Part shown: in pieces, positions 25,499 to 35,165 of the stretch
Position numbering within the stretch: the first letter of the stretch is position 1
Layout: every line of letters starts with the position of its first letter
Assembly (NCBI RefSeq): GCF_040144835.1
Contig: NZ_CP151632.1
Coordinates: 3,534,001-3,598,000, forward strand
Length of the DNA stretch: 64,000 nucleotides
Direction of reading: 5' to 3'
Source: Microbacterium sp. LWS13-1.2
GTDB lineage: Bacteria > Actinomycetota > Actinomycetes > Actinomycetales > Microbacteriaceae
Translations under genes and position numbers: made by a program
Notes under the pieces: model-generated
Told to the model about the DNA's origin: nothing
Seen by the model: the letters and a program-made list of their open reading frames with translations, nothing else
Database searches by the model: none

Positions 25499-26767
25499 GT
25501 GTCCGTCTTGACGGCTCCCACAGAGTGGTCAGCGAGAGCCGGCATGGCTCCCGTTGGTGGCGGGCCTCGTCCTGGGGGAGGTGGCGTTCTGGCAGTCCTG
25601 TACAGCTTCCCGTTTGCGCTCGGCTCGCCGGGCATCGGCTTCACCGCATGGAACCAGGCGAACGAACTGGTGCGCGCCGGAGTCGACGTCCACATCGTCG
25701 CCGGGTCGGTCGAGAAGCCGATCGAAGGTGCGGCATCCGTGCGCACGACCCTCACCGTGCGCGGTCGGCGCGTGCCCCACCGCGCGATCGGTCGCGACCG
25801 CGCGATGCGCATCCACGACGTCGTCACGGCGGGTCTCGTCGGCCGGCTGCTCGACGGGGGCGCGGATGATGTCGTGCACGCATGGCCGCTCGCGTCGGCC
25901 CGCACGCTGCGGGCGGCGCGGCGGCGCGGCATCCCGGGTGTGCGTGAAGTTCCCAACACCCACACGGCGCACGCGTACGAGGTCGTGGCGCGCGAGTACG
26001 CGTCGCTCGGTCTCGAGCCGCGTCGCGGCGAGAGCCACACCGTCAACGCGCGACGACTGGCCACCGAGGAGAGCGAGTACGCTGCCGCGGCCGGGATGCT
26101 GGTGCCGAGCGAGGCCGTCGCCGTCTCGTTCCTGGACCGCGGGTTCGACGACAGCCGGCTGCTGCGCCACCGCTACGGTTGCACGGTGGCCGCACCGCCT
26201 GCCCGCGACAGCGGCGGGCCGTTCACCGGGGTGTTCCTCGGCAGGGGCTCCCCGCGCAAGGGACTGCACACCGCGCTGCAGGCGTGGACGGCGTCGACGG
26301 CGGCCGCCACCGGGCGGTTCCTCGTCTACGGACTCCTCGACGAGGACTACGCGGCGCTCCTGGCACCGCTGCTCGCTCACCCGAGCGTCGAGGTGCGCGG
26401 CGTCACCTCGGAGCCGATGCGCGTGCTGGCATCGGCGGATGTGCTGCTGCTCCCGACGGTGGAGGAGGGCAGCGCCCTCGTGACCTACGAGGCGCAGGTG
26501 GCAGGGTGCGTGCCGCTCGTCTCCACCGCAGCAGGCGCGGTGATCGACGAGGGCGTGACCGGCTTCACTCACGACGTGGGCGACGTCGGCACGCTGACGG
26601 CGCAGCTCGACCTCTTGATCGCCCGCCCCGACGCGCTCGCCATGATGTCGCGCGCCGCGATGGCGCGTGCGGACGAGCTGAGCTGGGCGGCGGCGATCCA
26701 GGCGACCCTCGCGGCCTATCGCGAGGCGGCGCGTCTGGTGAGGGGGTCGTCGCATGCCGCGGCCTGA
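25499..26767 (+). CDS. glycosyltransferase family 4
   Basis: A GT-B enzyme of 422 residues from the GTG at 25499. An ATG at 25544 with GAGAG upstream is an alternative start. The N-terminal domain has LYSFPFALGSPGIGFTAWNQANELVRAGVDV, split over residues 34-63, and VREVPNTHTAHAYEV. The C-terminal domain has GVFLGRGSPRKGLHTALQAW, FLVYGLLDEDYAALLAPLL, and VLLLPTVEEGSALVTYEAQVAGCVPLVS with the EX7E-type site. It opens the plus-strand unit that continues through the WS/DGAT-like and subtilase genes. Confidence 0.88.
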   Translation: MSVLTAPTEWSARAGMAPVGGGPRPGGGGVLAVLYSFPFALGSPGIGFTAWNQANELVRAGVDVHIVAGSVEKPIEGAASVRTTLTVRGRRVPHRAIGRDRAMRIHDVVTAGLVGRLLDGGADDVVHAWPLASARTLRAARRRGIPGVREVPNTHTAHAYEVVAREYASLGLEPRRGESHTVNARRLATEESEYAAAAGMLVPSEAVAVSFLDRGFDDSRLLRHRYGCTVAAPPARDSGGPFTGVFLGRGSPRKGLHTALQAWTASTAAATGRFLVYGLLDEDYAALLAPLLAHPSVEVRGVTSEPMRVLASADVLLLPTVEEGSALVTYEAQVAGCVPLVSTAAGAVIDEGVTGFTHDVGDVGTLTAQLDLLIARPDALAMMSRAAMARADELSWAAAIQATLAAYREAARLVRGSSHAAA

Positions 26768-27683
26768 GGATGTGACCCTCGCGATCTGCACGCGCGAGCG
26801 GCCCGAGATGCTCACCGCGGCGCTCGCCTCGTTCACGGCGGTGACACCACCCGGCGTGCAGATCCTTGTGGTCGACTCGGCGTCGACGACGACGGCGACC
26901 CGGATCGTGGCAGAGGCGGCGGGCGTCGACTACGTGCGCAGCGACATCAAGGGTCTGTCGATCGCCCGCAACCTGGCGCTCCAGACAAGCGACCGCCCGA
27001 TCGTGGTGTTCACCGACGACGACTGTGCCGCCGTCGACGGCTGGATGGCGCCGATCCTCGAGGGCTTCGACGCGCCGGTTGTCGGAGCGGTGACGGGACG
27101 GATGCTGGACCACACGCTCGTCGGCACCCAGCCGTCGCCGCCGCCGCGGCGCTTCACCCGCACGATCGAGGGCATCGATGCCGGGCACGGCGCGATCATG
27201 GCGTTCCGGCGCGAGCGGCTCGTCGCGCTGGGCGGCTTCGACCCCGTGCTCGGCGCGGGGCGCCGGCTCGCCGGCGCGGAAGACCTCGACATGTTCTGCC
27301 GCATCCTCGATGACGGCGCGCACATCGTCTACGACCCCTCGTGCGTCGTGCACCACGTGCACACGCGCGCGGACGACGCCTACACCGCGCTGCATCACGG
27401 GTACGGGCTGGGGCTCGGGGCGCTCACGGCGAAGTGGGTGCGCCTGCGCGCGCTCGTCGGCGTGCGGCTGTTCGCGGTGGCGACCAAGCGCACGCTCTCA
27501 CGCGCGGTGCGCAATCGGCGCGAACCGCGGCGACGGGATGCCGACCTCGCACTGTTCCGCGGATTCCTCGGCGGCTTCTTCATCGCCGTGCGCTTCGCGC
27601 TCGACGGTCGCGTCTTCGTCGACGGCGACCCGCCGGCGCCGATCTCGCTCGGGGTCGCGACACGCAGAGGGGGCGACGACTGA
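26754..27683 (+). CDS. glycosyltransferase family 2
   Basis: A 309-residue GT-A enzyme: VTLAICTRERPEMLTAAL, ILVVDSASTTTATR, GLSIARNLAL, the metal site VVFTDDDCAAVDGWM, then GHGAIMAFRRERLVALGGFD and AGAEDLDMFCRIL. The C-terminal region carries one hydrophobic stretch near residues 265-285. The ATG lies inside the upstream GT4 gene (14-base overlap) and its stop overlaps the next ATG, so translation is coupled along the unit. Confidence 0.87.
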   Translation: MPRPEDVTLAICTRERPEMLTAALASFTAVTPPGVQILVVDSASTTTATRIVAEAAGVDYVRSDIKGLSIARNLALQTSDRPIVVFTDDDCAAVDGWMAPILEGFDAPVVGAVTGRMLDHTLVGTQPSPPPRRFTRTIEGIDAGHGAIMAFRRERLVALGGFDPVLGAGRRLAGAEDLDMFCRILDDGAHIVYDPSCVVHHVHTRADDAYTALHHGYGLGLGALTAKWVRLRALVGVRLFAVATKRTLSRAVRNRREPRRRDADLALFRGFLGGFFIAVRFALDGRVFVDGDPPAPISLGVATRRGGDD

Positions 27684-29071
27684 TGAGCGCGCACACCGAT
27701 CTCCCACGCCGGGCCGAGCTCATCAGCTCGCTCGACGAGAAGTACGTGTCGAATGCGGTCACGTTCGCGGCGATGCACGCCGCGGGCACGATGATCGTCG
27801 ACGGTGCGCCGCTGCGGGGGCCCGACGGCACGCTCGACCGTGCCGCGATCCGCCGCCGGGTCGAGCGGCTGAGCTGGTTCGCGCCGGCGATGCGGCAGCG
27901 GCTCGTGCCGACCCCGCTGCGCTTCACGACGCCGGCGTGGGTGCCGGTGACGAGTCTCGACCTCGACTATCACGTGCGGTTCGCCGAGGGCGTGGAGCCC
28001 GACGACCCCTCCCGCGTGGAGCGGTTCACCGGGAGGCTGAGCCCGACCATGAATCCGTCGCGCCCACTGTGGGACTTCGAGTTCGTCGAGCTGGACTCCG
28101 GGCGCGTGGCGATCGTCATGCGCTACCACCACGTGGTCGGCGATGCGATGTACGGCCTGCGGATCGGCGACGTGATCGCCGGCACCGCGGCGATGGCCGA
28201 GCCGCCCGAGCCGGGGGAGGTGCAGTACCTCGAGCTCGGCATCCCGCCCCGCAACGGTATCGAGGTGCTCGCGCTCGCGTTCGCGCAGTGGCGCTCGCGC
28301 CACCCCGGTGTGCGGCAGGCGTGGCGGGCGTACTGGCGCAAGTCGTTCCGGATGCGGCTGCGCCGCTGGGGCGGACGCATGCTGCGCCCGGTCAAGAACG
28401 CGCGCATCGCGCGGACGGGGCTGCTCGACGACGTGCGGGAGGGGCGCCGCTCGGCGTACGAGGCGGTCGATCTCGCGGCGGCCACCCGGCGCGCGTACAA
28501 GCTCGGCGGCACGGTGAACGACCTGGTGACGGCGGCGACCCTGGTCGCGATGGCGCGCCAGCGGCCCGACGCCGAGACCCTGTCGATCCTCGTGCCGATC
28601 TCGCGGCGCGGAGCGGGCGACGGCGGGGTGCGCAACGACATCAGCGTCGTCAAGGTGGCGGTGGCGGCATCCGCCCCGCTCGAGCGGATCGTGCCTAGCG
28701 TGCGCGCGCAGGTGCAGGCTGCAGTGGATTCCGGCGGCTCGGTGGTCGAGGGTGCCGAGGACTGGGTGGGCTATGCCACCTCCGTGACGTGGGGCCGCGA
28801 CGACCGCTTCTTCGGCACCGCCGCCGTTCAGACGGTGACCGGCTGGCCGGCGGGCGATCCGCGCGACGAGGTGGCGTGCCTGGCATGCTCGTACCGTCGC
28901 GAGCTCGTGATCAGCGTCACGGCGCGCTCGTCGGTCGACCTGCCCGCGCTGATGGCGGTCTACCGCGAGCTGCTGGCGCCGGTGCCGGTGCCGGTCGCCG
29001 CCCAAGCCCCGGGCGGCGCTTCGGGCGGCGTGTCCGGCCACGTGGATCCCGTCGCGGGGGTGGCGGGATGA
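27683..29071 (+). CDS. WS/DGAT-like O-acyltransferase
   Basis: A 462-residue member of the wax ester synthase/diacylglycerol acyltransferase family. The catalytic HHxxxD motif is present as HHVVGD (about residues 149-154) after MRYH. The N-terminal [12 protein letters not shown] and the C-terminal [28 protein letters not shown] segments match the family order. Actinobacterial members esterify an acyl thioester to an alcohol, usually for storage lipids. Here the gene sits between a glycosyltransferase and a hexapeptide acyltransferase with one-base and four-base overlaps, so acylation of a sugar or glycolipid is a reasonable inference. The acyl donor could come from the ACP cassette at 8.0-13.6 kb. 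Confidence 0.82.
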   Translation: MSAHTDLPRRAELISSLDEKYVSNAVTFAAMHAAGTMIVDGAPLRGPDGTLDRAAIRRRVERLSWFAPAMRQRLVPTPLRFTTPAWVPVTSLDLDYHVRFAEGVEPDDPSRVERFTGRLSPTMNPSRPLWDFEFVELDSGRVAIVMRYHHVVGDAMYGLRIGDVIAGTAAMAEPPEPGEVQYLELGIPPRNGIEVLALAFAQWRSRHPGVRQAWRAYWRKSFRMRLRRWGGRMLRPVKNARIARTGLLDDVREGRRSAYEAVDLAAATRRAYKLGGTVNDLVTAATLVAMARQRPDAETLSILVPISRRGAGDGGVRNDISVVKVAVAASAPLERIVPSVRAQVQAAVDSGGSVVEGAEDWVGYATSVTWGRDDRFFGTAAVQTVTGWPAGDPRDEVACLACSYRRELVISVTARSSVDLPALMAVYRELLAPVPVPVAAQAPGGASGGVSGHVDPVAGVAG

Positions 29072-29631
29072 GCCGCCTCCGGAGCGCGCTCGCGTCGGTG
29101 TTCGACCCGCGCACGCTCGTGCACGGCCTGCGCCTGGCGCACTTCCACGGCTACTCGTTCGTACGGCAGGTGCCGCTGATCCGGATGGGGCCGGGGGTGT
29201 CGATGGCTCCGAACGTGTCGTTCCGCAACGGGGAGCGCATCTCGATCGGCGCCGGCACGCACATCGGCGAGTTCAGCCTGATCTGGGCGGGCAACCAGAC
29301 CGGACGCATCGAGATCGGCGAGAAGTGCCTGTTCGCCCCGCACGTGATGGTGACGGCGTCGAACTACGGCGTCGAGCGCGGCCCGGTCCCGATCATGGAT
29401 CAGCCGAAGATCGAGAGCGATGTCGTGATCGGTGCAGGCGCGTGGCTCGGCGCGAATGTGGTGGTGCTGGCGGGCGTGACGATCGGCGAGGGCGCCGTCG
29501 TCGCTGCAGGGGCAGTGGTGACGAAGGATGTTCCGGCGTTCGCGATCGTCGGAGGGGTTCCGGCGCGCGTCATCGGCGAGAGGCCATCCGGCCAGAAAGT
29601 GGGGATGAGCAGTGGGGAAGCTCAGCAGTAG
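29068..29631 (+). CDS. left-handed beta-helix O-acetyltransferase (WbbJ-like)
   Basis: A 187-residue hexapeptide-repeat transferase: [73 protein letters not shown] split over about 100-150, ending [11 protein letters not shown]. The sequence is typical of acetyltransferases acting on sugar-nucleotides or lipid-linked sugars. The ATG overlaps the WS/DGAT-like stop (ATGA), and the last 20 bases overlap the start of the protease gene. It is a second hexapeptide acyltransferase beside the one at 13800. Confidence 0.87.
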   Translation: MSRLRSALASVFDPRTLVHGLRLAHFHGYSFVRQVPLIRMGPGVSMAPNVSFRNGERISIGAGTHIGEFSLIWAGNQTGRIEIGEKCLFAPHVMVTASNYGVERGPVPIMDQPKIESDVVIGAGAWLGANVVVLAGVTIGEGAVVAAGAVVTKDVPAFAIVGGVPARVIGERPSGQKVGMSSGEAQQ

Positions 29632-31369
29632 CGCCAGGTCTTCGGCGCGCGGGAGGAAGCACTCGACACGGGGGATGCGGTTCGCAGGGCTGGCGGTGGG
29701 GACCGCCGTCGTGGTGTCGCTCATCGGCGGCGGCGCGGCGACGGCAACGTTCGCGGCCGGCGAGGCGGCGGGCGTGTACACCGTCAGCTTCAGATCGATG
29801 GACGGGATGGATGCCGCGCTCACGGGCATCGCGGCAGAACCCGACGCGGTCTACGACAGTGTCGTGAAGGGCTTCACGGGATACCTCACAGCCGACGAGG
29901 TCGCGCTGCTGCGGGTGTCGCCGACGGTGCGGGGTATCTCGTCCAACAAGGTCGTGACCGGCGCTGCGCAGACGGTGCCGCCGGCGGTCGGCACGGTGGA
30001 GGCCGATCTGCCGCCGACGAGCGCCACATCGGCCGGGGCGTGGGACGGGCCCGGGCTCGCCATCATCGACTCGGGTGTGAGCGTGCACTCGGATCTCAAC
30101 GTCGCACGGCAGATCAACTGCTTCGGCAGCGGCGACGGCACCGACGCGAACGGGCACGGAACCGGCGTCGCCGGCGCTGCGGCGGCGATCAACAACAGCG
30201 TGGGGCTGGTCGGCATCGCGCCGGGGGCGCCCATCACGTCGGTGCGCGTGCTCGACAACAAGATGCAGGGGACACTCGCGACCCTCATGTGCGGCCTCGA
30301 GTGGGTGATGGACAACCACGAGCGCTACGACATCGCAGTGATGAACATGAGCATGCAGTTCGGGCAGGCCGACGACGGCAACTGCGGCTACACCAACGGG
30401 GATGTCATCCATCAGGCGATCTGCGCGCTCGTCGACGACGGCGTGGTCGTGGTCGCGGCGGCGGGCAACTCGACGCGCGACCTGGCGCAGTACTCGCCGG
30501 GCAACTTCGACGAGGTGATCACCGTCACGAACGTCGCTGACTACGACGGCAAGCCGGGCTCACGCGCCGCGAAGCTGTGCACCGAGTCGTCGGCTCCGGT
30601 CGACGACACGATCAACCCGAAGAGCAACTGGGCGGTGAGCGCGGCCGATCGTGCGCACACGATCGCGGCTCCCGGCACGTGCCCGTACACGACGAAGAAG
30701 GGCAACCGGTACGGCTACATCGCGTCGGGCACGAGCATGTCGGCGGCGGTGATGTCGGGCGTCGTGCTGGCGTGCTTCGCCGAGGGCTCGTGCGAGGGTC
30801 GCACGCCGCGGGAGGTGTTCCAGATCCTCGAGGCGCAGGCGCAGGCGGCCGCGACCACGCGCGGCAAGCGTTTCGCCGGCGACCCGCTCAGCCCGATCTC
30901 GGGGCGGTACTCCGGCTGGCTCGCGTCGACGGTGCCCACGGGCATCACCCCGACCCCGACCCCGACGCCCACGCCGACGCCGACCTCGACGCCGACGCCG
31001 ACGCCGTCGCCCACGCCGACGCCGACCCCGACTCCGACTCCGACCCCTACGCCGACTCCCACGCCGACTCCGACGCCTGACACGCAGGCGCCCAACGCGA
31101 CGATCACCGCGCCCGCGGCAGGTTCGACGGTCTCGGGCACTGTCACGGTGCGGGTGGTCGCCACCGACAATGTGGCGGTCACCGGGGTGACCCTGTGGTC
31201 GGGTGCGACGAGGCTCGGCACGCTGGCGAAGCAGTCCGACGGCTCGTGGAGCGGCAGCCTGTCGTCGCGCAGCTACCCGAACGCGACCTACCCCGTGCAT
31301 GCGAGGGCGGTGGATGCCGCCGGCAACACCGGGTACAGCCCGACGATCTCGCTGACCCTGCTCAACTGA
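29612..31369 (+). CDS. secreted subtilisin-like serine protease with Thr-Pro linker
   Basis: A 585-residue S8 peptidase. After a signal segment (about 22-50), an I9-type propeptide spans roughly 54-118. The catalytic triad is visible: D153 (IIDSGV), H182 (NGHGTGVAG) and S375 (SGTSMSA), with oxyanion N286 (AAAGNS). A linker of about 22 Thr-Pro units (446-489) follows, then an Ig-like domain of about 95 residues at the C-terminus. There is no sortase signal, so it is probably secreted or held by glycan binding. The GTG start has GGGGA upstream and lies within the acyltransferase gene, tying a protease to the glycan operon. Confidence 0.93.
   Translation: MGKLSSSARSSARGRKHSTRGMRFAGLAVGTAVVVSLIGGGAATATFAAGEAAGVYTVSFRSMDGMDAALTGIAAEPDAVYDSVVKGFTGYLTADEVALLRVSPTVRGISSNKVVTGAAQTVPPAVGTVEADLPPTSATSAGAWDGPGLAIIDSGVSVHSDLNVARQINCFGSGDGTDANGHGTGVAGAAAAINNSVGLVGIAPGAPITSVRVLDNKMQGTLATLMCGLEWVMDNHERYDIAVMNMSMQFGQADDGNCGYTNGDVIHQAICALVDDGVVVVAAAGNSTRDLAQYSPGNFDEVITVTNVADYDGKPGSRAAKLCTESSAPVDDTINPKSNWAVSAADRAHTIAAPGTCPYTTKKGNRYGYIASGTSMSAAVMSGVVLACFAEGSCEGRTPREVFQILEAQAQAAATTRGKRFAGDPLSPISGRYSGWLASTVPTGITPTPTPTPTPTPTSTPTPTPSPTPTPTPTPTPTPTPTPTPTPTPDTQAPNATITAPAAGSTVSGTVTVRVVATDNVAVTGVTLWSGATRLGTLAKQSDGSWSGSLSSRSYPNATYPVHARAVDAAGNTGYSPTISLTLLN
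30947..31078 (+). repeat. Thr-Pro-coding microsatellite-like tract
   Basis: About 132 bases of near-perfect ACGCC/ACCCC hexamer-type repeat encode the TPTPTP linker of the subtilase. Occasional Ser codons interrupt it. The tract is slippage-prone in multiples of six bases, which would change linker length without breaking the frame. Confidence 0.85.
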
Positions 31370-31379
31370 CCCCGCCCCC

Positions 31380-31588
31380 CGGGTCGTTGAGCCGAGGGGC
31401 TCCGGCGCGCCCCGCCCCCCGGTCGTTGAGCGGAGGGCGCTCCAGCGCCCGCAGTCGAAACGCGCCGAGTGTTCGGGGAGGGTGAGGCGCGTTTCGACTC
31501 GCTCGTTCCTCGCTCGCTCAACGACCGGGCCCTCACTCCCCCCGGTCGTTGAGCGGAGGGCGCTCCAGCGCCCGCAGTCGAAACGCGT
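31380..31588. repeat. cluster 2 of hairpin repeats
   Basis: The 337-base gap after the subtilase gene contains a degenerate plus element (31381), plus type B (31421-31463), minus type A (about 31490-31529) and plus type B (31544-31587). The constant ends are GGTCGTTGAGC and GTCGAAACGC. Elements of opposite orientation could pair into large hairpins and act as terminators. The remaining bases up to 31706 hold no gene. Confidence 0.88.
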
Positions 31589-31706
31589 CGAGTGTGCGCG
31601 AGTGTCGGCCCCTCTCGACTCCTCCACAAGGACCCCCGCAGGCGCCCTGTCCACGCAGCACCCCGTCCGCGGCGCATGGCCTACCCGCCGCAAGCAGGAT
31701 GACCTC

Positions 31707-32012
31707 ATGGCTTACGTCTACATTCTGCGGTGCGCCGACGGCACGTTCTACGTCGGCAGCACCGTCGACCTCACCCGGCGCCTCGAGACGCACAACGCCG
31801 GCATGGGGTCGGCGTACACGCGACGGCGGCTGCCGGTGGAGCTCGCGTGGTCGGGGGAGTACGAGCGCATCGCCGACGCCTTCGCCTGGGAGAAGCGGAT
31901 TCAAGGGTGGAGCCACGAGAAGCGCGAGGCGTTCATGGCCGGAGGCATCGACGCTGTGATCGGCTGGAGCAAGCGCGGCTCCCCTCCGCCCCCGCCGCCT
32001 TCCGGTCGTTGA
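31707..32012 (+). CDS. GIY-YIG nuclease domain protein (YhbQ-like)
   Basis: A 101-residue single-domain GIY-YIG protein. Motifs: [19 protein letters not shown] (GIY-YIG pair as YIL...YVG), the conserved Arg in [10 protein letters not shown], and the metal-binding Glu in [11 protein letters not shown]. Length and order match the UvrC-type YhbQ family, which is of uncertain function in DNA repair. The ATG at 31707 has AGGAT upstream. The C-terminus (PPPPPPSGR then TGA) is read into the flanking repeat element, which supplies the stop codon. It is an isolated gene between two repeat clusters. Confidence 0.9.
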   Translation: MAYVYILRCADGTFYVGSTVDLTRRLETHNAGMGSAYTRRRLPVELAWSGEYERIADAFAWEKRIQGWSHEKREAFMAGGIDAVIGWSKRGSPPPPPPSGR

Positions 32013-32292
32013 GCGGAGGGCGCTCTGGCGCCCGCAGTCGAAACGCCCCGCCCCGCACCGGTCGTTGAGCGGAGGGCGCTCTGGCGCCCGCAGTCGAAAC
32101 GCGCCGAGCGTTCGGAAGCGTCAGCCGCGTCCCCACTCGCTCGTTCCTCACTCGCTCAACGACCGTGGCCTCCCCCCCCCCCCGGTCGTTGAGCGGAGGG
32201 CGCTCCAGCGCCCGCAGTCGAAACGCGCCGAGTGTACGGAAGCGTCAGCCGCGTCCCCACTCGCCCATTCCTCGCCCCCTCAACGACCGGGG
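32001..32292. repeat. cluster 3 of hairpin repeats
   Basis: Elements: plus type B at about 32003-32046 and 32059-32102, a degenerate minus type A at about 32131-32166, plus type B at 32182-32225, and a degenerate minus element at about 32258-32290. The first element provides the stop codon of the GIY-YIG gene. The cluster lies between convergent genes and holds no other coding sequence that I can support. Confidence 0.88.
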
Positions 32293-32313
32293 AGACGGCG
32301 CCTCGCCCCGTCG

Positions 32314-33888
32314 TCAGCGGTTCTGCTCGAGCTGCTTCTTCGCGATCTCGGCGTCGAGCACGTCCTCCGGGGTGGCGGCGTCTTCCAGCAGCACATCCTC
32401 GTACGCCTCGGCCGCAGCCTCCGGCGCGGCGGCGCGGTCCTTCGGCTTGCGCATCTGCTTCACGAACCCCATGATCTGCGCCACGTCGCGCCGGTAGGCG
32501 GGGATCAGCAGCAGCGGCCCGAGCACGAGAGCCCCCGCAACCCCACCCACCAGAATCTCGAGGATTGCGATGAGGTCGACGGCGCGGGTCGCGGCGAACG
32601 CCGAGCCGAAGGCGAGCAGCGCGAACAGCAGCGGGCGCAGTACGGGGTAGAAGATGTCGCTGCCGCGCACGAAGGTGCCGCGGATCGCGAAAGCGAAGCC
32701 GGGGATCAGGAGGAGGGCCGACAGGATGCCGTAGGTCAGGGCGAGCCCGTAGATGCCGCCCCACCAGATGCCGACGAAGAACCCGACGACCACGAGCGGC
32801 CGCGCGACGAGGTCGTAGAGAAGCTGCTGGTGCGAGCGGCCCATGGTGATGAACAGCCAGCCGCGCACCTTGCCGATGCCCTGCGCGATGCCTGCGATGG
32901 CGAGGATGCTGAAGAGCACGGCGGCCTGCTCCCAGCCGGGGCCGAGGAGGATGGCGAACAACGGCTCCGACACAGTCGCGAGGATCGCGTAGGTGGGCAG
33001 CGTGAGATAGCCGATGACGAGGAGGGCGCCGCGGATGTAGCGGCGGTAGCGGTCGCCGTCGTCCTGCAGCTTGCTGAGCACGGGCAGGGCGACGCGGCCG
33101 ATAGGCCCGTTCAGCTGCTGCAGCGGCATGAGGAACAACGCGTACGCGCGCGAGTACTGGCCGAGCACGGCGGGGCCGAGCTGTTGGCCGATGATCACGG
33201 TGTCGGCGTTGCGCTCGACGTAGTTGAGCAACTCGGCGCCGAAGATGCTCCCGCCGCGCGTGACGAGGGGCACCACGTCGCGGTGGATGCGCGGCCAGCC
33301 GGGCTGGGGCCGGATCGCGAGCCACAGCATCACGAGCCGCACGACGAGTCCGGTGCCGACCATGACGATGAGCGCCCAGTACCCCCACCCGAACAGACCC
33401 GCGGTGATCGCCGCCGCGACGCCGCCCACCATCGAGACCACGTCGATGCGGGCCAGCAGCGCGAACTTCAGCTCGCGGGTCGCACGCGCCTGCAGCGGCA
33501 TGGTGAGCCCGTTGACGATGAGGCTCGGCGCGATCACGAGCGTGATGAGCACGAGCTGGGGCTCGTCGTAGAGGTTCGCGATGAGAGGGGCGCACGCCGC
33601 GAGGATGCCGCCCAGCACCACGCCGAGGCTCAGCGCGAGCCAGAAGAGGCTCCGCCAGGCGCGCTCCGAGATCTCGCGCGCCTGGATGATCGCACCGGTG
33701 AGGCCGAAGTCGCGGACGAGGTCGATGATTCCCGAGATCGCCGTGACCATCGCGACCAGACCGAAGTCCTCAGGGCTCAGCAGGCGCCCGAGCAGCATGA
33801 TCGCGGCCATCTGGATGAGGGTCTTGCCCCACATCCCGCCCATGGTCACGACGATGCCGCGCGACGCGCGGTGAGCCAGGTCGGTCAT
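32314..33888 (-). CDS. Wzx-type polysaccharide flippase (PST family), set 1
   Basis: A 524-residue membrane protein with about 12-14 helices and a charged C-terminal tail (residues 480-524). Starts MTDLAHRASRGIVVTMGGMW. SPEDFGLVAMVTAISGIIDL near residue 45 and EISERAWRSLFWLAL are typical of polysaccharide biosynthesis proteins of the RfbX/WzxC class. It would flip the lipid-linked repeat unit to the outer face. The ATG overlaps the stop of the Tat-exported protein gene (ATGA). It is one of two flippases in the window. Confidence 0.9.
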   Translation of the reverse strand: MTDLAHRASRGIVVTMGGMWGKTLIQMAAIMLLGRLLSPEDFGLVAMVTAISGIIDLVRDFGLTGAIIQAREISERAWRSLFWLALSLGVVLGGILAACAPLIANLYDEPQLVLITLVIAPSLIVNGLTMPLQARATRELKFALLARIDVVSMVGGVAAAITAGLFGWGYWALIVMVGTGLVVRLVMLWLAIRPQPGWPRIHRDVVPLVTRGGSIFGAELLNYVERNADTVIIGQQLGPAVLGQYSRAYALFLMPLQQLNGPIGRVALPVLSKLQDDGDRYRRYIRGALLVIGYLTLPTYAILATVSEPLFAILLGPGWEQAAVLFSILAIAGIAQGIGKVRGWLFITMGRSHQQLLYDLVARPLVVVGFFVGIWWGGIYGLALTYGILSALLLIPGFAFAIRGTFVRGSDIFYPVLRPLLFALLAFGSAFAATRAVDLIAILEILVGGVAGALVLGPLLLIPAYRRDVAQIMGFVKQMRKPKDRAAAPEAAAEAYEDVLLEDAATPEDVLDAEIAKKQLEQNR

Positions 33889-35165
33889 TTCCAGATCGAC
33901 TTCAGGTACGCGTCGGTGGGGGTGGGCACCAGCGCGTCGAACTGGCTGGCGCCCCATGAGTCCATCGAGCTGTCGTAGGTCCAGCGGCCCGACGCGACAG
34001 GGTTGCGCGTGGCCGCCTCAGCGTACGAGACCTTGGTGTTCGAGACGCCGCCCCACTTGCTGCGGTACATCGAGCCGAAGATGTACGAGTCTTTGGCATA
34101 GAGCTGGAAGTCCTCGCCGATCCCGTTGAGGGCCTGTGCGAGCTTCGGGGCGTCGGCGTTGGCGGGCTTGGGGTAGCGGGCGCGGATCGCGGTGGCCTGC
34201 GACGTGATGATGCTGTGGTCGAGCGTCAGGAACGGCGTGCCCTTGTTCGGGTCGTCGCTGCGCATGCCGCCGATCTGGAGGGCGCAGTTGAGCGAGCCGA
34301 AGAAGGTCGTGTCGCGCACGGTGAGTCCGCGGTACCAGCCCGATCCGTACATCTGGATCGTGTCGACGTGGTCGCTGGCGCCGGTGGGGCGGAACACCGG
34401 TGCCGAGTAGCATCCGTCCCACACACTGTCGGTGAGCACGCAGTCGGCGCCCGCGGCATAACCGAGCGGGTCCGAGATGTCAGCCTTCGCGTTGCTCATG
34501 ACGATCTCGTAGGCGCCGCATTCGCGGGTGGTCGCCCCGTACGACGAGGCCATGCTGAGGCCTTCCGACATAGTCGACTGCGCCCAGGCGCTCCGCGTGC
34601 AGTTGGTCATCAGCACGTCGACGCCGTTGATGCGGGCGAAGGTGACGCCGTACACCTCGCGCAGGCGCGCCGGCTCGGTGATGATGACAGAACCCCAGCC
34701 GTCGCGCGGTGAGACGAGCACGTTCTTGCTCCACTGGGCGCTGCCGAGCCCCTGCAGCACGGCCTTCGATCCCGATGACGCGCCCAGGCCGGGGAGGGTG
34801 CCCGGCCGCACCTTGATGTGAACGCCGGCGGCGGCCTTCGATGCGGTGACCGCCAGCAGTGCGGTGCGGATGGCCGCCCACGTGCAGGCGACTTCGACCG
34901 TCGTCGTGACGGTGTCTTTGATCCAGGGCGTGTGGGCGGGCCAGTGGGTGCCGTTGGGACCGAACGAGCGGATCACCGCGGGGCGGGCAGCCCCGACGAT
35001 CGCAGCGGGCGCAGCCGTCGGAACCGAAGAGGCGGAGGGGACGGATGCCGTCGCCGACGGCGTCGCCGCGGTCTGGGCGGGTGCGCACATCGCGGTGGCC
35101 GCCGCGGGCGCGGCGACGGCGAGCAGGCGGACGAAGGATCGGCGGCTGAGCGGGTTGTTGTTCAT
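33885..35165 (-). CDS. Tat-exported protein of unknown function
   Basis: A 426-residue protein starting MNNNPLSRRSFVRLLAVAAPAAA, a twin-arginine signal (RRSFVRLL) with a cysteine at the end of the hydrophobic part (TAMCAPA). The mature part has a Ser/Thr/Ala-rich linker and then a domain rich in short strands with repeated Asn/Asp/Gly turns (GVTFARINGVDVLMTNCT, VRDTTFFGSLNCALQIGG, FLTLDHSIITSQ). This suggests a right-handed beta-helix as in polysaccharide lyases or hydrolases. It is coupled to the flippase and acyltransferase genes. A role in trimming or binding the exported glycan is inference. Confidence 0.7.
   Translation of the reverse strand: MNNNPLSRRSFVRLLAVAAPAAATAMCAPAQTAATPSATASVPSASSVPTAAPAAIVGAARPAVIRSFGPNGTHWPAHTPWIKDTVTTTVEVACTWAAIRTALLAVTASKAAAGVHIKVRPGTLPGLGASSGSKAVLQGLGSAQWSKNVLVSPRDGWGSVIITEPARLREVYGVTFARINGVDVLMTNCTRSAWAQSTMSEGLSMASSYGATTRECGAYEIVMSNAKADISDPLGYAAGADCVLTDSVWDGCYSAPVFRPTGASDHVDTIQMYGSGWYRGLTVRDTTFFGSLNCALQIGGMRSDDPNKGTPFLTLDHSIITSQATAIRARYPKPANADAPKLAQALNGIGEDFQLYAKDSYIFGSMYRSKWGGVSNTKVSYAEAATRNPVASGRWTYDSSMDSWGASQFDALVPTPTDAYLKSIWK

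Noticed and set aside
32156..33595. Long minus-strand frame overlapping the flippase gene
   Set aside because: It reads the flippase sequence out of frame and continues into repeats. The flippase frame has clear helices and family motifs.
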